Below, one piece after another: positions 31,166 to 40,659 of a stretch of 64,000 bases of DNA. The number at the start of each line of letters is the position of its first letter. The stretch's first letter is position 1. A program made the translations under genes and the position numbers. Location of the stretch: assembly GCA_963575745.1 (NCBI GenBank), contig CAUYUJ010018071.1, positions 315,501-379,500 on the forward strand, given 5' to 3'. Below the pieces are notes generated by a model. That model made no database searches. It was not told the origin of the DNA and worked only from the letters and a program-made list of their open reading frames with translations. The DNA is from Prorocentrum cordatum (taxonomy: Eukaryota > Sar > Dinophyceae > Prorocentrales > Prorocentraceae).

Positions 31166-31987
31166 ATGGCTGCCCTGCACGCAGATGACTTCGTCGTGGT
31201 CTTCTTACGAGCTGCAGGCTATCTTTCATCGATTGACTTGTCAAAGGCCCCAGAGCCTCCACAGAGGCTCCACAGAGGCTCAGGAGGCGCCGCGAAAGTG
31301 TTGGTGGAGCTCGTGCAGAAGGGCAGCAGGCGCGTGAAATTCTGCGAGGCCACCGCCGAGGTGAAGCTGAAGGCGATCTCGGCATGGTGTTGCGGGACCT
31401 GCTCCTCCCGATGCGGCTGGTGCCCTTGCTGGCCCTCGCCCTGCCTGCGGCACCCTCTCGTGCATCTCCTGCTCATGCAGATCGCGGTCCTCGTGACGAT
31501 GCTGCTCGAGGTCATGCCGACCCGTGGCACGGTGCTCATGCCCCATGGTCTTCCTGGCGGGGTTGCTGCTGCAGCCCCTTCTCGCGTTCGGCCCGATTCC
31601 GGGTGGCTCATTTGGCGATTCCGAACTCTCCTGAGACCGGCCACGCCACGGCTGGTCGACCACATGGCAACGGCAAGGGCACGCAGCCCGGCGACTCCGA
31701 AGCAGAAGCGGCGCGCCGCGCGCGCGCTGTATAGCCCGCTTCACTGCGCATGGCGGTCTGGTGTGATTTGCGCGTGCCTCACCGCTTTCTTTTCCGGACC
31801 TGGGTCTCTGGCTGGATCCAGACCTCCCCATGGTCCATGCTCCATGTTCCATGCTTATCAATACCCGTCTCCTCCTCGTCCTCCTCCTCCTCCTCCTCCG
31901 CCTCCTCCTCCTGCATCGCCGTCCTGGTGGAGCGGCTGGAAGGTTCCTTTGACCCCTCGGCTGGATCCGAGGGCGCAGCCTCAGTAG
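31166..31987 (+). CDS. Weak candidate coding frame, 273 codons
   Basis: It starts at an ATG directly after the GGA run. The first ~75 residues (MAALHADDFVVVFLRAAGYL..., ELVQKGSRRVKFCEATAEVK) look protein-like. It then turns Cys/Pro-rich and ends in a Pro run. The minus strand is also open over the same interval. No domain is recognised and splice sites are unclear. Treat it as a possible exon only. Confidence 0.2.
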   Translation: MAALHADDFVVVFLRAAGYLSSIDLSKAPEPPQRLHRGSGGAAKVLVELVQKGSRRVKFCEATAEVKLKAISAWCCGTCSSRCGWCPCWPSPCLRHPLVHLLLMQIAVLVTMLLEVMPTRGTVLMPHGLPGGVAAAAPSRVRPDSGWLIWRFRTLLRPATPRLVDHMATARARSPATPKQKRRAARALYSPLHCAWRSGVICACLTAFFSGPGSLAGSRPPHGPCSMFHAYQYPSPPRPPPPPPPPPPPASPSWWSGWKVPLTPRLDPRAQPQ

Positions 31988-32324
31988 TGCCACGCCTCCT
32001 CTCAGACAGGAGCCACCCGTGACAGCTTCGGCCAGGAGCTGGTGCCACGGCAGCATGGGGGGTCCCATGCCCGCAGGCCGGCCCCCGTGCCAGACTCGGG
32101 CACGCGCTGCCATCGATTGCAGCTCCGTGCGCCTGGCGCCCACGCGCCAGACCCCACGGCTCGGTAACAGGCGCCCCCCGAATCACGAAGCCGATGCCGC
32201 CTGCTCCGGCAGCGGAGCGCGCCGCTGCGGTATGGAAACTGGGCCCGCCGCTGACCCACGCGCACTCACCCCCAGAGATCCAACGCATTGAAAAAATCAA
32301 GACGGCGTTTTTTCGCAATTTTCG

Positions 32325-32434
32325 GTCTCAAGGGGCCCTCGCCGGACCCCGGGACCGTCAAAAAACGACTAGCTCGGGATGAAAAACCGGTCCTGGGGAA
32401 TGGGTCGAGACCTCCGGGGACCCCGTCTTGAAAG

Positions 32435-32464
<30 letters not shown>
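32325..32464 (-). repeat. Dispersed repeat family D, reverse copy, next to a 34-nt A-run
   Basis: On the minus strand it reads AAGACGGGGTCCCCGGAGGT, CGACCCATTCCCCAGGACCG and GTTTTTCATCCCGAGC, as in the other family D copies. A plus-strand A-run at 32431-32464 abuts the minus-strand start of the copy, so it is not a 3' tail in this orientation. Confidence 0.7.
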
Positions 32465-32465
<1 letters not shown>

Positions 32466-32469
32466 GTCA

Positions 32470-32840
32470 GATCTCTGGGTCCATGCCTGCGGCCTCCTTG
32501 AGACATGCTGCCTCGACCCCGCTCGGTGACTTGGCGGCCCCGCTCCCCCCCTCCCTCTGCCTGTGCTGGCCCCCCCCCATCCTCCTGGGCGCCCCTTTTT
32601 TTTGGGGGGGGGAGGAGAGGGGGGGCAGAGAGAGAGAGGGCGCGAATATCCCAAGAACGTCGAGCCACCATTCGCCTCTTCGCGCCAGACTGGGCCCTAC
32701 CTCGGCGGGGAAGCGGGGGAGCTGGACTGCAGGTTTCCGCGTCCATTCCGTCGACACAACACGACGAGCAGGACGATGCTGCGCCACACGAGGAAGAGGA
32801 GGAGGAGGAGGAGGAGGAGGACCGTGTCGAGCCTGAGCAG
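32470..32840. other. GC-rich interval without a supported gene
   Basis: It contains C-, T- and G-runs at 32569-32625, a GGA run at about 32792-32822, and ordinary sequence between. Nothing is recognised. Confidence 0.45.
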
Positions 32841-32998
32841 ACGGGGTCGGAGGACCGCACCGCATCGCCGATGCGTCGCCGATGCATCGCCGATGCATCG
32901 CCGATGCATCCGCAACACCGGCGTTGAGAAAATCGGGCTCCACATCGAGCCGCGTCGCCGATGCACCAGCGATGCGGCGCGGTCCTTCGACCCCATCT
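32841..32998. mobile_element. Foldback element family C, copy 1 (GATGCATCG palindromes)
   Basis: The left arm ACGGGGTCGGAGGACCGC+ACCGCATC pairs with the right arm GATGCGGCGCGGTCC+TTCGACCCCATCT. Between the arms are GATGCATCGCC units and the conserved words GGCGTTGAGAAAATCGGGCT and CCACATCGAGCCG. Confidence 0.8.
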
Positions 32999-33049
32999 AC
33001 CAGGACACCACTCTGGAGGCCCAAAGAGAAATACAGTCTCTGGAACTTT

Positions 33050-33150
33050 TCAACACGGAGTTCCCGAAGTCCCGACCCGTTCCCCATGGACGGCTGTTCG
33101 TCCCGAGCAGTTTATTAACGGCCCGAGGGCCTGGCGAGGGCCTCCAGATG
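33050..33150 (+). repeat. Dispersed repeat family D, copy 3
   Basis: TTCAACACGGAGTTCCCGAA then GTCCCGACCCGTTCCCC, GTCCCGAGCAG and GGCCCGAGGGCCTGGCGAGG. Confidence 0.7.
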
Positions 33151-33177
33151 CACGGTTTCCCGGGGGCCGTAGGCGAC

Positions 33178-33298
33178 ACGAGGAGGAGGAGGAGGGCGAG
33201 GAGAAGGAGGGCGAGGAGGAGGAGGGCGAGGAGGAGGAGGAGGAGGAGGAGGAGGAGAGAGGAGGAGGAGGAGGAGGAGAGAGGAGGAGGAGGACGGG
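33178..33298. repeat. (GGA)n run
   Basis: AGGAGG repeats with GCG interruptions, about 120 bp. Confidence 0.9.
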
Positions 33299-33413
33299 TC
33301 GACTAAGCCCTTCGGAGAAACCCTCCACCTCCAGACGCCGAAAAGGGCGAAAACTGCCGCACTCGATACGTCGGAAGTCTGGATGGATGCCCTGGATAAG
33401 ACGGCGCCGACTG

Positions 33414-33560
33414 TACGCCTACACCGATCCTGGTCAGGCCCATCCTGGGCCCAAGATCGGTGTATACGCCCAGCTGCCTAGTCCAGGAGGGCACACACAC
33501 ACACACACACACACACCGAGCCTGGGCACTGGATGGGCCCAGTCAGGGTCGGTTTATGCG
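33414..33560. repeat. Inverted-repeat element related to 43201-43367, with (AC)n in the loop
   Basis: The arms are 33414-33445 (TACGCCTACACCGATCCTGG...) and 33529-33560 (complement TACGCATAAACCGACCCTGA...), both ending in GGCCCATCC. They pair with several mismatches. The loop carries TCCTGGGCCCAAGATCGGTG and an AC run at 33491-33514. The GGCCCATCCTGGGCCC core is shared with the 43-kb hairpin. Confidence 0.65.
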
Positions 33561-33671
33561 TATACTGGGCGCCCTCGTGCAGGGCGCCCCTGCTACTTGA
33601 CCTCGGCTTTCGGATCCTCCGGGCACCCGCGGAAAGCTCTCAACGAGGAGCGGCTGCTGGAACGCACCCTG

Positions 33672-33855
33672 AGGCTGGAAAACGCCGAGAACCGCCGAGC
33701 AGGTCCGAAAGCCTCGGCTGGAAAACGCCGAGAGCCGCCGAAAGGTCCGAGAATCTCGGCTGGAAAACGCCGAGACAGGTCCGAAAGCCTCGGCTGGAAA
33801 ACGCCGAGAGCCGCCGAAAGGTCCGAGGACGCCGAGAGCCGCCGAAAAGAGCCGA
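33672..33855. repeat. ~42-bp tandem repeat, each unit a small hairpin
   Basis: GGTCCGAAAGCCTCGGCTGG and AAAACGCCGAGAGCCGCCGA repeat four to five times with truncations. CTCGGC-TGGAAAAC-GCCGAG is a 6-bp stem with an 8-nt loop in each full unit. Confidence 0.85.
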
Positions 33856-33921
33856 CAGCCTCGGGCCTCGATTCCGAGAAGGCCGTCCATGCGTCCCAGA
33901 CCTCATAGGCGGGGTCCGAAT

Positions 33922-34092
33922 AGATGGGGTCGAAGGATCGCGCCGCATCGCCAATGCATCGCCGATGCATCGGCTATGCATCGGCGATGCATCGGCGACG
34001 TCGGCGATGAATCGGTAACGTCGACGTGGGGAAACACTGTCTCCACATCGTCGATGCATCGGCGATGCGGCGCGATCCTCCGGCCCCCTCTA
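33922..34092. mobile_element. Foldback element family C, copy 2
   Basis: The left arm AGATGGGGTCGAAGGATCGC+GCCGCATCGCC pairs with the right end GATGCGGCGCGATCCTCCGG+CCCCCTCTA. GATGCATCGGC and GATGCATCGCC units lie on both sides of a GACGTCGGCGATGAATCGG centre. It ends two bases before the family A copy at 34095. Confidence 0.85.
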
Positions 34093-34094
34093 TC

Positions 34095-34260
34095 GGGGAT
34101 GGACAGAACCCCCTTTAGTAAAAAGTGGTTTAGTGAAGACGACCTCGGGCCCAAACCAGGCGGGCGCAAGCCTGGAAAATGACGGCCGCGGCGCCCTCTC
34201 AAGAACCGAAAACGGACAATTCGCTGATCGACGTGTCAGGGTGGGGGTTCTGTCCACCCC
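34095..34260. mobile_element. MITE-like element, family A, copy 2 (166 bp)
   Basis: The ends GGGGATGGACAGAACCCCC and GGGGGTTCTGTCCACCCC are complementary apart from one extra A. The length equals copy 1 at 16378-16543. At the position where copy 1 has AAT in both arms, copy 2 has AAC in both. Confidence 0.85.
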
Positions 34261-34489
34261 CGACTCCATTCGGAGCCCACCTGGGAGGCCCAGACCCCTG
34301 CGCCCCCGGCTGCGGGGGGGCTTTTGGGCAGCTCCCCGGGGCCGCCAGCCCGCCCACGGCCCACTCCGCCCGGCCGCGGAGCGCCGCCGAGGGCTCCCCG
34401 GCGGCCCCGAGGTGCTCCTGCAGGTGGGCCGCGGCCGCGCCGGAGAGGCCCTCCTCTCGGGGGGGGGGGGACGACAAGAGAGGCCTTCC

Positions 34490-34696
34490 AGATGGGGTCG
34501 GAACAAGAGGGGGTCGGAGGATCGCGCCGCATCGCCGATGCATGGCCGATGCATCGGCGATGCATCGGCCATGCATCGGCCATGCACTGGCGGCGTCGGA
34601 GGTGCATCGGCGACTTCGGCGTGAAGAAAAGAAGATCCCACATCGAGCCGCATCGCCGATGCATCGGCGATGAGGCGCAATCCTCCGACCCCATCT
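34490..34696. mobile_element. Foldback element family C, copy 3
   Basis: Starts AGATGGGGTCGG with a short internal duplication (AGAGGGGGTCGGAGGATCGC), then GATGCATCGGC/GATGCATGGCC units and TTCGGCGTGAAGAAAAGAAG. It ends GAGGCGCAATCCTCCGACCC+CATCT. A fragment of the same centre (ACATCGGCGACGTCGGCGTG) lies at about 46150-46175. Confidence 0.8.
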
Positions 34697-34714
34697 ACTC
34701 CAGGACCCTCACAA

Positions 34715-34972
34715 ATCGATCCGGCTCGAAAAATGGCGAAGAAATATGAGGTCCGGGACTCCGGCGGTGATTTTGCACGATGTTGCAATTTTGCTGCAAC
34801 GTCGGATCTCAGGGGGGCAACCCTGTGTAAGAGTGGCCTTGGGTGCGCAGCTTTTTGGGGGGCCGCGGGGGGACCAAACACCAGCGCGCAGGACGCTACT
34901 ATCGCACCGAGTTCGGCGATCGGGGGACCCCAATGAGCCCGCACCAGAGGTCACTCCGGCGAAGGGTCACTC
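34715..34972. mobile_element. MITE family B copy 2 (34815-34972) inside its longer repeat
   Basis: The inner arms GAGTGGCCTTGGGTGCG and CGCACCAGAGGTCACTC and the outer right arm CGGCGAAGGGTCACTC match copy 1 with substitutions. The upstream 100 bp also matches 25290-25389, so both copies derive from one longer unit. Confidence 0.8.
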
Positions 34973-35081
34973 TTGCGTGTAGTCGAGACGAGCCGATGTT
35001 TTCAGCTAGCGGGTCTTCCTCGGATTCGGCCCTCGGGGCCGCCCTGGGGCCCCAGGGCCATCAAACAGGGCTGAACCTGAA

Positions 35082-35194
35082 CGGTGTTTTTCGTGTTCGT
35101 TTTGTTTTCGTTTTCCCTCGCTTTTGTCTCGAATCCGCCTTTACCGCAAAACGAAGTCGAGACGAAAACGGCCCACGAAATCGCAAAAACACCG
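35082..35194. repeat. Imperfect inverted repeat, CGGTGTTTTT ends
   Basis: CGGTGTTTTTCGTGTTCGTT near the left end pairs loosely with CGCAAAAACACCG at the right, and TTTTGTCTCGA pairs with TCGAGACGAAAA inside. The interior is T/A-richer than its surroundings. Confidence 0.5.
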
Positions 35195-35199
35195 CAGCC

Positions 35200-35745
35200 C
35201 TGCCATCAAAGATGGGTCGGGGACGATGAACTGCCCGCGGGGAAGCGGTCGGAACCTTGCGTGCCGGAAAATCATTCTGGCGGATGTCTGGGAGGGTGGA
35301 CTGGCTCAGCGGGGAGCACTGGCTCGAGATCGGCGGTGCATCGCCGACAGATCGGCGACGGGACCTCGACAGTGAGGCCGCCCAGTCCTGGGCAGAGGAG
35401 GGCACCCGGGCCCCGGCCGGCGATGAATTGGCGCTTGGAGGTCGGTGCACTTCTCATGAACCTATCCCTGCTTTCGGCCCATCCTGGAGGAGGAGACGAG
35501 AGGGAGACAGCTCGAGCGCCAGGCCACTCACTGTCCACCACTCGGGTGGCAATCGTTGCTCAATTGCGGCCTCCGGGTGCCGTCCTCGAGCACCTGCGGC
35601 AAGAGCGTATTCTTTGAGACTCCGGCAAGTGTATTTGCATGGACGACGGAGAGCTTGAACCTGAAGCAAGACGCAAACGACTTGCACGTGCGGGATCACG
35701 CAGGTCGACAGGCACGTGCACGTTAGTATTCGTTTAAAGAGGGGC
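35200..35745. other. Ordinary-complexity interval; nothing recognised
   Basis: Mixed-composition sequence with short open frames on both strands. I see no domain, array or inverted repeat. Confidence 0.4.
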
Positions 35746-35816
35746 GACGGCAACAAGGACGACGACGGTGGCTGCGAAGGCGACCACGGCAAAGGCCACG
35801 ACCACCACTACCACCA

Positions 35817-35878
<62 letters not shown>

Positions 35879-36068
35879 CGGCGACGACGACGACGACGAC
35901 GAAGATGACGACGACGACGACGACGATAACGACGACGAAGACGACGACAAGCGACGACGACGACGACGACGACGACGACAGACGACGACAGACGGCGACG
36001 ACGACGACGACGACGACGTCGACGACGACGACAAGCGACGACGACGACGACGGACGACGACGACGAGG

Positions 36069-36107
<39 letters not shown>

Positions 36108-36135
36108 GGCGACGACGGCGACGACGACGACGACA

Positions 36136-36171
<36 letters not shown>

Positions 36172-36175
36172 TCTG
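35746..36175. repeat. (GAC)n array with a 73-bp leader identical to 44481-44553
   Basis: The leader GACGGCAACAAGGACGACGA ... CCACGACCACCACTACCACC (35746-35818) is base-for-base the same as at 44481-44553. Both are followed by GAC/CGA runs. The array body is about 350 bp of GAC with small interruptions. Confidence 0.9.
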
Positions 36176-36349
36176 GCGGCCAGCCGGGTCCTCGGCGATG
36201 AGCGCGGGGCCCGGCACGGGGCTGCCCGTGGAGCCCGACCAGCCATCCTCGGGCAGGCGGGGCCGGAGCCTCCCTGCTCCTCCGCCTCCTGCTCCTCTGC
36301 TCCGCCCGCGGCGGGGCCCCATGTCCCGCGGGTGTGCCGACAGAGGGGG

Positions 36350-36395
36350 GGCCAGGAGGAGGAGGAGGTTGAGGAGGAGAAGGAGGAGGGGGGTC
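36350..36395. repeat. Short GGA-rich run
   Basis: GGAGGAGGAGGTTGAGGAGG type sequence of about 45 bp. Confidence 0.8.
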
Positions 36396-36534
36396 AGAGC
36401 ATCGAGGCCGGAGGCAGGTGCGCTGACGAGGGGAGGCCTGGGAACACACTGGAAGAAGAAGAGGGAAGGCCATAAAACCTGAGAGATCCCATGGCCCCAG
36501 CCACGATAGACACACTCAAACACACGCACATACA

Positions 36535-36692
36535 CTACGCACACACGCACACACACACACACTCACACACTCACACACACACACACACGCACACCCGCAC
36601 ACACACACACACACACACACACACGCGCGCGCGCGCACACGCACACACACACACAAGCAAGCACACGCACGCACGCACGCACGCACACACAC
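36535..36692. repeat. (CA)n dinucleotide array with CG/GC interruptions
   Basis: ACAC runs with ACGC and GCGCGC inserts over about 155 bp. Confidence 0.95.
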
Positions 36693-36710
36693 ATGGTTGG
36701 GCTACACGCA

Positions 36711-36826
36711 GAGTGACCTTAGGCAAGAGAGACCTTTGGCGCGTAGCTGTACGGGTGCTGCGGACAGGCCACACCCATGTGCGCCAGCCAGTGTTGGCGG
36801 GGGGTCGCTCCGGCGCAAGGTCACTC
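36711..36826. mobile_element. MITE-like element, family B, copy 3 (116 bp, short)
   Basis: Left GAGTGACCTTAGGCAAGAGA+GACCTTTGGCGCG and right GGGTCGCTCCGGCGCAAGGT+CACTC keep the doubled terminal motif. The interior is shorter and diverged. Confidence 0.65.
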
Positions 36827-37060
36827 GCGGGCGTGGCCAATTGGTCCTCACCCTCCTCTAACCGGTACGACCGACATGTGTGCGTAAAGAATGGGAACGG
36901 AGACGGACAGCAGTTCCTGCCGATTTTGAGCAGGACTCGCTGTCGGCGTCGCCGCGGACATTGCCCACTTGAGAAAAAAAGGGTCGCCTGCCTAACAACA
37001 GCGATTGTCGGTTTGGGACAACATTTGCTGTTGGGCCATCGTACCCATTTCTTCCGTACC

Positions 37061-37245
37061 TCGGCGGCGAGCCCAAGGGGGAAGTGAGAAGGGGGCGGAC
37101 CTTCTCAGAAGGCTCGGAAGTCCCCCGGCCTTCTGAAAAGTTTTCGGAGCCTTCCCCGAAGACGCAAAAAGCCTCTCCAAAGGCCCGAGACCTTCTGAGA
37201 AACTCCGCCGCCTTCGAAGAAGACCGTCTCCTTCTCATTTCCCAT
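37061..37245. repeat. Inverted-repeat family E, copy 1 (CGGCGGCGAG / CTTCTCAGAAGG)
   Basis: TCGGCGGCGAGCCCAAGGGG, GAAGTGAGAAGGGGGCGGAC and CTTCTCAGAAGGCTCGGAAG match one end of the elements at about 43557-43795 and 60707-60925. The other end decays into CTCCGCCGCCTTCGAAGAAG. Confidence 0.65.
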
Positions 37246-37275
37246 GCACTCAGGCAGCGTCCTAGACCACAGGGG

Positions 37276-37565
37276 GGGGAGGAGGAGGAGGAGGAGGAGG
37301 GAGGAGGAGGAGGAGGAGGAGGAGGAGGAGGGGAGGAGGAGGAGGAGGAGGAGAAGGAGGAGGAGGAGGAGGAGGAGGAGGAAGAGGAGGAGGAGGAGGA
37401 GGAGGAAGAGGAGGAGGAGGAGGAAGAGGAGGAGGAGGAGGACGACGAGGAGGAGGAGGAGGACGAGGAGGAGGAGAGTGGAGGAGGAAGAGGAGGACAG
37501 AGGAGAAGGACGAGGAGAAGGTTCACTGCCCAGAGAAGGAGAGGTCGAGGGAAGAGAGAGGGAAA
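37276..37565. repeat. (GGA)n array
   Basis: AGGAGG repeats with AAG, GAC and GTG interruptions over roughly 290 bp. Poly-Glu and poly-Arg frames here are artefacts. Confidence 0.95.
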
Positions 37566-38227
37566 ACATTGGGGGGGGGCATCGAAGGAGAACTTCCAGT
37601 TCCATGGCAGGGTGGCGCCACCCGTGCCAGGACCCACCGACAGGGCCCCCCCCGCCCCCACATCACCCTTCGCCCGAAGCGTCGGCCCCGCCGTTCGCTC
37701 GGCGCGTGCCGCCGAAGCCACCTCGCGGCCTCCCGCCGCGGCCCCCCTCGCACGCCTCAAGGGCGGAGGGGCTCTGGGAGGGGCGGCGGGCGCGGCAGCC
37801 GGGCGGCTCGCAGCTCGCGTGCTCGACTCGGCCGGCGGTGCGGCGACCCTTGGACGAACCTGTACACAGTGGTCGCGGGCCGCCGAGGCGCCTCCCGCCG
37901 TCGCCTGCCGACGACGCCCAAGGGGTGGAGGGGCTCTGGGAGAGGCGGCGGGCACGGCGGCCAAGCCGCGGGCCGAAGACGAGCTCCCGCCAGCGGCCCC
38001 GCCTATGCCAGGGAGAGGGGGCCCGTCGAGCAAGGGCCCGCCGCGAGGCCCCCGACATCGAAGACGACGCAGCGCGGATGCCAGGCCGAGGTGCTCGCCG
38101 AGGCACACCGCCGAATAGATCGGGTTCAGTCTGGCGCCGAGACGCCGCGCTGAAGCCCACGTCGGGGCAGTCCAGCTCTACCGCGCCGCAGCCCCAGAAC
38201 AAACCAGCTGATCCTCGCCATCAGACG
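37566..38227. other. GC-rich interval with an internal diverged duplication; no supported gene
   Basis: GGCGGAGGGGCTCTGGGAGG at about 37762 and GGGTGGAGGGGCTCTGGGAG at about 37922 start similar stretches. Ala/Arg/Pro-rich frames are open on both strands and coding cannot be decided. Confidence 0.4.
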
Positions 38228-38233
38228 TCATAA

Positions 38234-39081
38234 CAACACCTGGGGCGACTGCAACTCCTTGGATCGCCCCCTCTCAGGCTGCTGCCAGCTTAGAAGCGTC
38301 GGCGGTCGCCTGAGGGGGCTGCGGATGAAGAGCGAAGGACGCACGCTGCTTGAGGTCGGCCGCTGGCGATGAGGCCTGCGCTCCTTGACTGCTCTGGGCC
38401 TGCGAGGCTGCAGCAGACACTTCAGCACCCTTCTCTCCATCTCCAGCAGCCGCTGCCGGCACTGCCTCGCCATCTCACCGTCGCCTTTGACCTGCGAGCA
38501 TCGCTGATATGGCTTCCTGCTCCACCTTGGCAGCCTTGGCCTTGCGCGGCACCTGCCCGACATGGTCTTGATTGCCAGCGCGAGCTCTGATTGCAGCCGC
38601 GATGTCCACTTCGAATCGTTCTCATCCATCTCAGACTCGCCGCCCTCGAAGCCCAAGGCTGCGGAGGACGGCGGGATCTGGTCCACAGAGCCGTCCAGAG
38701 TGCTAGCGAAGCTGAGCACAGCCACAGGAAGGGGCAGACCCAGGTCCACCACTTGCGCATTGACCTCCCTGGCCAACACACGGTGTTCCTTCCCCCGATC
38801 ACCCAGGTCCTTGGCCACCTGCGCCACCCATTGACGCCGTTGCTCCAGGCCCTCCGGCAAGCGCTCGAAGTAACCCAGCGAGCGCTCCAGCTTCTGGGAA
38901 AGCTCATGCACATGCTTGCGGGCTGTTGCGACACGCTGGGACAGTGGCGCCCACGCACGCCGCTTCTGCTGCCTCTCTTTCTGCCTCTCTTGCATCCGTC
39001 GACGGTGCTTGACCGCCCCGACCTCGCCCCCTGCCTTGTCCAGCGTGGCGCACACCTGCTCAAGCTCTATGACATCCATCC
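38234..39081 (-). pseudogene. Coiled-coil ORF1-like fragment
   Basis: The usable part of the frame begins at MDVIELEQVCATLDKAGGEV (about 39081) and runs through KHRRRMQERQKERQQKRRAW, HVHELSQKLERSLGYFERLP and KDLGDRGKEHRVLAREVNAQ to GESEMDENDSKWTSRLQSEL. The heptad-like Leu/Val spacing with high Lys/Arg/Glu supports a coiled coil. Upstream codons in this frame are a shadow of the zinc-motif frame. Nucleic-acid binding is inferred only from LINE ORF1 precedent. Confidence 0.45.
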
Positions 39082-39679
39082 CACCAGAGCCTGCCCCCCC
39101 TTGCGCCGCCAAGCGTGGAGCCCCTGGAGCGAGAGGAAGCGAGAGGGAGCCGTCGCCGTCGCCTCTTCGCCGCCCGCGTCGTCCACCCCGTGAACTCTGC
39201 CATGGCCGCCAGCCTTCCCGCCCGTGTTTCTGGAGGCCTTGCCCGACCCAGTCAGACCCGAGCCCGAGCACACACCGCCAGGTTCCTTGGCAGGGGGTGA
39301 CACGACGGCCGACGCCTTGTGCCCGCACGCCCTGCAGAAGAGGCTGCCCTCCGAGCTCTTCTTGCCACCGCACGGGGGCGCAGGCGGGCCCCGGACCTTT
39401 CGCTCCCCACCGCCCAGCCCGCTGTCTCCCACGAGTCCAGATCACACCACCGGGTGCCGCTCCGAACCGATGAGCCCGGCTTCCGCCCAGGGGGCCACAG
39501 TCGTGATGGCGAGAGGCAGCAGCAGCAGCAGGAGCCATCGCATGCACCGAGGAAGGACCTGCTCAGCCTCGGGAGCGGGAGGCAGCGGAACGACTGGGGC
39601 TGACCAGCCTTGCCGAAGAAGAAAGAATGCCAGGCGAACGCCTTGACTGCCGCGGATCAGCAGTATCAACATTATACCC

Positions 39680-39701
39680 CGTGAGCCCACATGGCTACGG
39701 A
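39680..39701 (-). other. Decayed DinoSL relic (19/22)
   Basis: The minus strand reads TCCGTAGCCATGTGGGCTCA followed by CG. It differs from the canonical leader at three positions (two T to G, one A to C). The first nine bases TCCGTAGCC are intact. The minus-strand sequence downstream is the ORF1-like remnant, so orientation fits a reverse-transcribed trans-spliced mRNA. No GT donor follows, so it is not an SL RNA gene. Confidence 0.75.
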
Positions 39702-39709
39702 GGAGGAGG

Positions 39710-40500
39710 AAGAGGAGTAGGAAGATCCCTCGGCGCAGGAGGCATCGTCTGGAGCTCAAACCTGCCGTGAGAACGTTGCTGGTGAAGGCAGCGTGCTGCT
39801 CTGCATTCCGCCACCCTCCGCCAGCGGCTTCTGCCATCTGGCCCACCGCCATGTTGCTCCCCTTTGCGCTCATTGCTCCCTCTCGTCGCTGGAGATTACG
39901 TGGTGGGCCAACAAAAAAAAATCCACCGAAACGGTCGTCTGGGCGCGGTCCGACCTCCTGCCAGATCGGGGCCCAGGACGTGCAAGTGGACGGGCGATGC
40001 GACTCGCGGGCACTAAAGCGGTAGGGAGTTCCAAAACTCCGCCCAACAAGCACCCCCCATCTCTGTGAGGGTGGCACAATGAGCTAGCATTGGAGAAACG
40101 GGTTCGGAGGCAAACGGGTCGTCCCAGACCCTGAGGCTTTCCCCCAGGATCAATTCTTCATCCGAAAAGGGCGAAAAACCTCAGGACCCGTTTCCCTCAG
40201 TAACTGTTTGTCTTATGCTCGCCATCACTCGCACGCCCATTCCCCATGCATTTTTCGGGCCATGGCGAAATAAGGAAGGCCCCGCCGGCTCCCGCCGGCC
40301 CTCCGTCAGCAGCCGCCGAAGGCCGGAGGCGACGAGGGGCGAGGTGGGGCGACGAAATCTATACGTATGTGTTACCCGCTGTTTCCCTTCCGTCCCCCCC
40401 CCGATGGAAGATGTTGAATTTGTTCCCAACCATCCTGTGGTGTTGGGTCCTCGTTTTGAAGAGACAGCGCCCAGCGTTTCCTCCTCCTTCCTCCTCCCTC
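39710..40500. other. Ordinary-complexity interval; nothing recognised
   Basis: Open frames on both strands have no domain. ACCTCAGGACCCGTTTCCC at about 40172 faintly resembles family D but is not convincing. Confidence 0.4.
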
Positions 40501-40503
40501 CTC

Positions 40504-40504
<1 letters not shown>

Positions 40505-40569
<65 letters not shown>

Positions 40570-40570
40570 C
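40505..40570. repeat. (ATC)n trinucleotide run
   Basis: CATCAT repeated about 22 times, followed by degenerate CACCACCATCATC to about 40630. Confidence 0.95.
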
Positions 40571-40659
40571 CACCACCATCATCATCACCACCGTCATCGT
40601 CGTTATCATCGTCAACAACAGCAGCATCATCCAAATCATCACACGCTTCGTTGCCCCAT

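Larger units (their letters stand above)
38228..39701 (-). mobile_element. SL-headed retrocopy with ORF1-like remnants
   Basis: On the minus strand a decayed spliced leader (39701-39680) is followed by protein fragments resembling a LINE ORF1. The first carries PCGGKKSSEGSLFCRACGHK (about 39376-39317), a C-x14-C-x2-C zinc-like motif. The next, in another frame, is a strongly charged coiled-coil segment (MDVIELEQVCATLDKAGGEV, RVATARKHVHELSQKLERSL). A TGA at 39444-39442 and a frameshift near 39090 break the reading. The insertion 3' end is not defined and may lie below 38228. A retroposed host mRNA is the alternative reading. Confidence 0.55.

Noticed and set aside
37084-38233. Poly-Glu protein of 344 codons
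   Set aside because: It is dominated by the GGA array. The downstream Ala/Arg-rich part is open on both strands and has no motif.
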